From assembly GCA_020350305.1 (NCBI GenBank), contig CP070709.1, forward strand, positions 924,808-934,648: a stretch of 9,841 nucleotides of DNA. Reading direction: 5' to 3'. Below are positions 6,745-9,841 of the stretch, one piece after another. Position 1 is the stretch's first letter; each line of letters begins with the position of its first letter. This DNA comes from Candidatus Bathyarchaeota archaeon. GTDB lineage: Archaea; Thermoproteota; Bathyarchaeia; Bathyarchaeales; Bathyarchaeaceae. The notes below the pieces were generated by a model. That model had not been told where the DNA came from and ran no database searches. It saw only the letters and a program-made list of their open reading frames with translations. Both the position numbers and the translations under genes were made by a program.

Positions 6745-7134
6745 ATGAGTAGTAGCGATGAAATCATTGAAAAGAAGGATCCCATAAAGATTCATCGAGA
6801 AGGAACCGCCTTAGCCGACGCAGGAAAACACAAAGAGGCGATAGACAAGTTCCTTGATGCCTATGAGCTGTACGAAAAGGCTCGCAACCTGTTCGACGCA
6901 TCCTACACGTTATTCAAAGCAGCTGAATGCAGCTTTATAATAAAAGATTTCAAAACGGCGGTTGAACGCTTTCTCAAAGCAGCCGACATCTCGCTCGAAA
7001 TAGGGTACGACCGCTTCGGACTAAGCGCACTAGAGTACGCGTTGGACTGCTATAAGGCATTAAGAGACAAGAAAATGGCGGCGAAGCTAAAAAAGCAGAT
7101 AAAGGAAGTAAAGGATAAACTCTCAACCATATGA
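6745..7134 (+). CDS. Small TPR-like helical-repeat protein
   Basis: 129 aa, all-helical by composition, no signal peptide. Three helix pairs of TPR/SNAP character: residues 16-45 (HREGTALADAGKHKEAIDKF), 51-83 (SYTLFKAAECSFIIKDFKTAVERFLKAA), and 90-126, ending in a very Lys-rich helix (KKMAAKLKKQIKEVKDKL). Small residues (A, G) and aromatics recur at TPR-like positions about one repeat apart. Such proteins act as protein-binding adaptors; no partner or reaction can be named. GAGGG lies about 7 nt before the ATG, and a weak TATA candidate CTAAAAACC (6695-6703) would start transcription near 6723. No co-directional neighbour overlaps it, so it is likely monocistronic. That it is a real gene is likely; its function is unknown. 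Confidence 0.75.
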   Translation: MSSSDEIIEKKDPIKIHREGTALADAGKHKEAIDKFLDAYELYEKARNLFDASYTLFKAAECSFIIKDFKTAVERFLKAADISLEIGYDRFGLSALEYALDCYKALRDKKMAAKLKKQIKEVKDKLSTI

Positions 7135-7522
7135 ATCACCCCGAAAACGTTAGTCAATAATTTTTCTTGTTGTTTGGTAACCTTTACGTAGATAGGTAAA
7201 ATAAGATTAGGATTCATGTTAAAACGGTGCATGAAGGCCGAGAGTTCACAACTGATGTAGCTGGCATTGAGTTGACAGAAACAAGAGGGAGCTTATGGTA
7301 AACCATGAGTTTGCGTTTAGATTCCAGCAAGGGAACGGTCAAACAGGATCTTGCTCATGCATGCCAAGTTATAGAAGATTATTCCATAAATCATAAGTAT
7401 TATAGCTTCAAGAAAGGAGAGGCACAAAAGGGGAATCTCCCCGCATGTTTTGTGGAATTCTCCTTTTGGTGTGCCAGGGAGGGGCACATTAAACACACCC
7501 GAATTGAAAGGATAGTGAGAGT
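7135..7522. other. Low-content region between the TPR and secreted-protein genes
   Basis: 388 bp with no recognised gene. It holds three short overlapping open frames on the plus strand: 7200-7301, with an internal GTG at 7227; 7295-7393, after AGAGGGAG; and 7305-7526. It also holds a TATA-like TATTATA at 7398-7404 and two hairpins at 7430-7442 and 7468-7490. The first half may be remnant coding sequence; the second half is probably the leader of the secreted-protein gene. Confidence 0.4.
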
Positions 7523-7526
7523 GTGA
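7305..7526 (+). CDS. Doubtful 73-aa ORF overlapping the secreted-protein start
   Basis: Starts MSLRLDSSKGTVKQDLAHAC and ends with TGA at 7524-7526, which shares bases with the GTG start of the next gene (GTGA). This arrangement is common in translationally coupled pairs. No family recognised: no membrane segment, mixed composition, three cysteines. Against it: the ribosome-binding site is weak (AGAGGGAG is 12 nt away and better placed for the ATG at 7295), and a candidate TATA box and two hairpins lie inside. It may be a chance open frame in a leader or part of a decayed gene. Confidence 0.25.
   Translation: MSLRLDSSKGTVKQDLAHACQVIEDYSINHKYYSFKKGEAQKGNLPACFVEFSFWCAREGHIKHTRIERIVRV
7430..7490 (+). 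promoter_or_regulatory. Hairpin-rich leader of the secreted-protein gene
   Basis: Hairpin 1: GGGGA (7430-7434), loop ATC, TCCCC (7438-7442). Hairpin 2: TGTGCC (7470-7475), 7-nt loop AGGGAGG, GGCACA (7483-7488), extendable by two G-T pairs. GGTGTG (7468-7473) can alternatively pair with CACACC (7494-7499), which would break hairpin 2. With a TATA box at 7398-7404 both would be transcribed. A regulatory role is inferred. Confidence 0.3.
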
Positions 7527-8545
7527 AAACAAAAATAATCGTTGGAATGGCATTGGCGTTATTCTTGGTTAGCATGATGCCGATAGTCTCTGCGCCTGAG
7601 TCGGGATATATTGCAGTAACGCAGTTGGGAGTGACACATATGGTTGATCCAATCGAGATGGCACAATCAGCTGTAGATTTTTACGACTACTGGAGCGCAA
7701 GCGGCCACACACCATTCATGGAAGATCTGGTGAGCAAAATATACGTATACAAGGACACCACGACTGGTGAACTAAGCCTCATAATGCATCACAGCATAGA
7801 CAACAGCGCATCTGGTAATATGCGGGTGAACTTCAATCTGGAAGGTGTGCCAGCGGGCGCGTACACAGCTCTAAGCGATGACCCCTCACATGCGTGGAAT
7901 GCTACTAGACCGGGCGGACATGAATTCGACCTTGCACTAGAGCCTGAAGGAAACTGGTATCACGGGGCTAACTCTGACGGTGGCGTTATAGGCGGGCTAC
8001 CAACAGATGAAGCTTGGTGCATAACGGTCAACCCAGATTTCATAATTGGAATAGACGCTTGGAGGTTCAAGACACCTACAGAAGCCATTGAGCTTGATAT
8101 GGAACATCCAATCACCATTTGCTATCGCATTCGAGTATATGTCGACATCAAGCCTGGTTCTTGGCCGAATCCATTTAGTGTAAAGAGTGGGGGTGTGCTG
8201 CCTGTTGCTATTTGCGGTACAGAAGACTTCGACGTTACAACCATCGACCCCGAAACCGTTCAGCTGACCTTGGAAAGTCTTGGCGTAGGAGTTACGCCTC
8301 TCAGATGGAGCTACGAAGATGTCGCAACTCCCTATGAAGGTGAACCTTGTAGTGGACATGACTTGGCTGGCGATGGGCATCTCGATTTAACATTGAAGTT
8401 CAATGCACCAGAAGTGGTAGAGACGCTAGGTCTAGACGCCTTCGAAGATAGAGACATGGTTCCCTTAATCCTCACAGGCAACCTGAAAGAAGAGCATAGT
8501 CGTACACCGATTCAAGGTCAAGACTGCATGTGGATCCTCGAGTAA
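7523..8545 (+). CDS. Secreted protein with C-terminal IKPGS-type beta module
   Basis: 340 aa, start GTG. A Sec signal peptide covers residues 1-24: KTK at the N-terminus, a hydrophobic core IIVGMALALFLVSMMPIV, and a likely cut after VSA. No C-terminal anchor is seen, so it is probably released outside the cell. Residues 25-200 form a domain I do not recognise, rich in acidic and aromatic residues. Residues 206-340 match a module common at the ends of secreted archaeal and bacterial proteins: DIKPGSWPNPFSVKSGGVLPVAI, then GTEDFDVTTIDPETVQL, a Ca-binding-like AGDGHLDLTLKF (282-293), and LTGNL with a closing GQD near 331-334. Four cysteines in the last 180 residues could pair outside the cell. 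The module's role is unknown. The GTG overlaps the stop of a doubtful upstream ORF. Secretion and module are firm; function is not known. Confidence 0.9.
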   Translation: MKTKIIVGMALALFLVSMMPIVSAPESGYIAVTQLGVTHMVDPIEMAQSAVDFYDYWSASGHTPFMEDLVSKIYVYKDTTTGELSLIMHHSIDNSASGNMRVNFNLEGVPAGAYTALSDDPSHAWNATRPGGHEFDLALEPEGNWYHGANSDGGVIGGLPTDEAWCITVNPDFIIGIDAWRFKTPTEAIELDMEHPITICYRIRVYVDIKPGSWPNPFSVKSGGVLPVAICGTEDFDVTTIDPETVQLTLESLGVGVTPLRWSYEDVATPYEGEPCSGHDLAGDGHLDLTLKFNAPEVVETLGLDAFEDRDMVPLILTGNLKEEHSRTPIQGQDCMWILE

Positions 8546-8590
8546 GGAACATGAAAAAGTTCCGTTCCTATCTCTCCCCATTTTTTTCTT
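8546..8590 (+). terminator. Terminator after the secreted-protein gene
   Basis: Immediately after the stop: GGAAC (8546-8550), 8-nt loop, GTTCC (8559-8563), followed after a short pyrimidine stretch by seven T residues (8581-8587). The hairpin plus T-tract fits intrinsic termination. Confidence 0.5.
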
Positions 8591-8741
8591 TCACTAATTC
8601 AATGTAGCAATGCTCAGTTCGCTCCGCTCCCTTCGCAAGCACAAAAAGGGAAATGTAGTAACAATTAAGATCTAGTCGGCTAAAGAATAATTTGCATGCA
8701 GAGCGCGTCCCATTTTTTCCTGCTACTCCTTCCCTTGTGAC
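8591..8741. other. Convergent intergenic spacer
   Basis: Holds a short GC-rich island at 8618-8638 in A/T-rich surroundings (TTCGC, TCCGCTCCC, TTCGC), and T-runs on the minus strand (complement of 8642-8646) that could end the methyltransferase transcript. No gene is seen. Confidence 0.3.
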
Positions 8742-9539
8742 TTACTTTCTGGCTAGCAGGAAAATCTTCCTGTCTGGAAGCTTCACCTTGGACTGAACAG
8801 TCATTCCTTCACGAGGATTAATAGGAGTCATACTTGAAATCCGTTCTATTTTGAACCCAGCTTTCAGAATGAAATCTTGGAGTTCTTGGCGGGTGAAAGG
8901 TGTATGAGTCTCGTTCATCTCTTCCTCTTCTAGGTCTGAGTTCAATGCCCAGTCCTTAGTGAAGAAATCGTAAAAATCTCGCATGCTTGTGCTGATAAGA
9001 CCTTCACCATGATATTGACAAGTTATCATGCGATGTTTGAACTTTGCTTGGAATTCCTTAAACTTCGCCAGCCTCGCAGCAGAGAGTTTCACTAGAATCT
9101 GAGTGTCGCCTGGATTAACGTGATCAAAGATGACGAATTCGCCACCACTCCTCAACAGGTCAGCAGCATTTCCTAGTATCTGAATCAGAGCATTGGTCCC
9201 TTTTGAAGACACTATCTCATGGAGGACATAAACGGCTACTGCTACATCGAATGAGTCTTCTCTTAAAGGGAGGTTTTGAATGTCCGCCAAAACCGTCATA
9301 GCAATTCCTTTCTTGTGCAGTTCGCGAAGAAGGTATCTGGATCTGTCAACACCTACGATTGATGAGGAAGGGAATTTTCCAGCCAAGCTTTTTGTGAGGG
9401 CACCGACTCCACAACCCAAGTCCAGAATGGTGGAAGCTCCAAGGCTGATTCTCTCTATCACAAACTTGAGTCTCTTAGCATAGCTGGGTCTTGAAAGAAT
9501 CCTAGCCAATCCTTTTTCTCTGGACGACATGCCAGTCAT
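8742..9539 (-). CDS. Class I SAM-dependent methyltransferase, substrate unknown
   Basis: 265 aa with a Rossmann methyltransferase core. Motif I ILDLGCGVG (38-46) binds SAM; the acidic residue ending strand 2 is Asp65 (IVGVDRS); strand 4 is FDVAVAVYVLHEI (97-109); the post-core strand is LLRSGGEFVIFD (128-139). The His-Glu after strand 4 and the long C-terminal part (145-265), with an acidic run LEEEE (203-207), resemble small-molecule methyltransferases of the UbiE/type-11 kind, but no substrate can be named. The start is either ATG 9539 or ATG 9530. No Shine-Dalgarno is present, and a TATA box at 9562-9555 predicts transcription from about 9532, so the mRNA is probably leaderless. It is co-directional with, and in frame with, the truncated gene upstream. 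Family call is firm. Confidence 0.9.
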   Translation of the reverse strand: MTGMSSREKGLARILSRPSYAKRLKFVIERISLGASTILDLGCGVGALTKSLAGKFPSSSIVGVDRSRYLLRELHKKGIAMTVLADIQNLPLREDSFDVAVAVYVLHEIVSSKGTNALIQILGNAADLLRSGGEFVIFDHVNPGDTQILVKLSAARLAKFKEFQAKFKHRMITCQYHGEGLISTSMRDFYDFFTKDWALNSDLEEEEMNETHTPFTRQELQDFILKAGFKIERISSMTPINPREGMTVQSKVKLPDRKIFLLARK

Positions 9540-9554
9540 CGTAGATGCATGCAG

Positions 9555-9562
9555 TATAAAAA
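9555..9562 (-). promoter_or_regulatory. TATA box of the methyltransferase gene
   Basis: Minus-strand TTTTTATA, 16-23 nt before the first ATG, puts the transcription start between the two candidate ATGs (9539 and 9530). This implies leaderless translation, common in archaea. Confidence 0.55.
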
Positions 9563-9626
9563 TAAGTTTGTGCGCATGGATGCAACTACTAACATGTCCT
9601 AGTGCATAAATGTATAGGATGACAGC

Positions 9627-9841
9627 TCAAGACAGAAAATATTCTTTGTACTCGTTTTTGCATGGAGAGCCTTCGCAGAGATATACTCTGTTTTCCCCCA
9701 AAGAAGCGATCAGATTTTCGTAGTTGAAGCCTCCTCCGTCAGCGATTCCTTGAAGTTCTTCAAGCAATTCTGGACAGTGCTTTTCTACTGATCTTTGACA
9801 CTCGTAGGCAAAATCAAGCTTATCCTTTGAACACTCTTCAG
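9627..9841 (-). pseudogene. Truncated peptidase C45/acyl-CoA:6-APA acyltransferase-like gene (partial)
   Basis: 70 residues are visible before a TGA at 9629-9627; the N-terminus lies off the right edge. YECQRSVEKHCPELLEELQG, followed by IADGGGFNYENLIAS, matches the propeptide region of C45 N-terminal-nucleophile hydrolases (pattern Y-x-x-C-x-x-x-V-E-x-x-x-PELLEE-x-x-GIADG-x-x-x-x-YE-x-L-x-A). In an intact member the autocatalytic Cys (typically CTS or CSxFA) and about 200 more residues should follow. Here the frame ends 26 residues after the propeptide motif, and the next 87 bp before the methyltransferase show none of the expected Nt-hydrolase strands. It may be a decayed C-terminally deleted copy, or a distinct short protein using the same helical segment. 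Homology is by pattern memory only; pseudogene status is inferred. Confidence 0.5.

Noticed and set aside
7997..8380. 127-aa minus-strand frame within the secreted-protein gene
   Set aside because: Shadow of a gene with a clear signal peptide and a known module.
8618..8638. GC-rich island as an insertion-sequence end
   Set aside because: No matching inverted copy, target duplication or transposase fragment nearby.

Overview
The window looks archaeal, most likely from the TACK side and perhaps a Bathyarchaeia-like genome. It carries an archaeal-type AMP phosphorylase, a beta-CASP RNase of the aCPSF2 type, a COG2232-like ATP-grasp ligase, and TATA-box promoters 20-30 nt ahead of inferred transcription starts. 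Shine-Dalgarno sites match an AGGAGGTGA-type 16S tail. The lineage is an inference from gene content, because no rRNA or tRNA is present. Genes are single or in very short units with frequent strand changes. I see no tRNA, rRNA, CRISPR array, insertion sequence or phage gene.

Layout. Positions 1-1433 (minus) hold AMP phosphorylase, cut at its C-terminus by the window edge and apparently starting at CTG. A divergent promoter region (1434-1629) leads into a YkgJ-type cysteine-cluster protein (plus), followed by the ATP-grasp ligase (2308-3534, plus), whose promoter region lies between the arms of an 11-bp inverted repeat. The ligase gene converges with, and overlaps by 11 bp, a membrane protein resembling an ECF-transporter S component (4267-3524, minus). 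Upstream of that is a RimI-like GNAT acetyltransferase (4912-4457, minus). A 343-bp non-coding gap with a nested stem structure separates it from the divergent aCPSF2-like nuclease (5256-6515, plus). A small TPR-like protein (6745-7134) follows. Then come 388 bp of doubtful coding content with staggered tiny ORFs and hairpins, leading to a secreted protein (7523-8545) with a recognisable C-terminal IKPGS-type module. On the minus strand the window closes with a class I SAM methyltransferase (9539-8742, probably leaderless) and the end of a C45/acyltransferase-like gene (9627 to the edge) that appears truncated.

Together this is a mostly ordinary stretch of chromosome: nucleotide salvage, RNA processing, protein acetylation, a vitamin-type transporter component, and ligase and methyltransferase genes of unknown substrate. 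I do not see a clearly new defence or mobile system. The most interesting signals are regulatory or degenerate: the CTG start, repeated TTCCAGAG boxes at the transporter promoter, the structured gap at 5048-5100, the hairpin-rich leader of the secreted protein, and the apparently broken C45-like gene.
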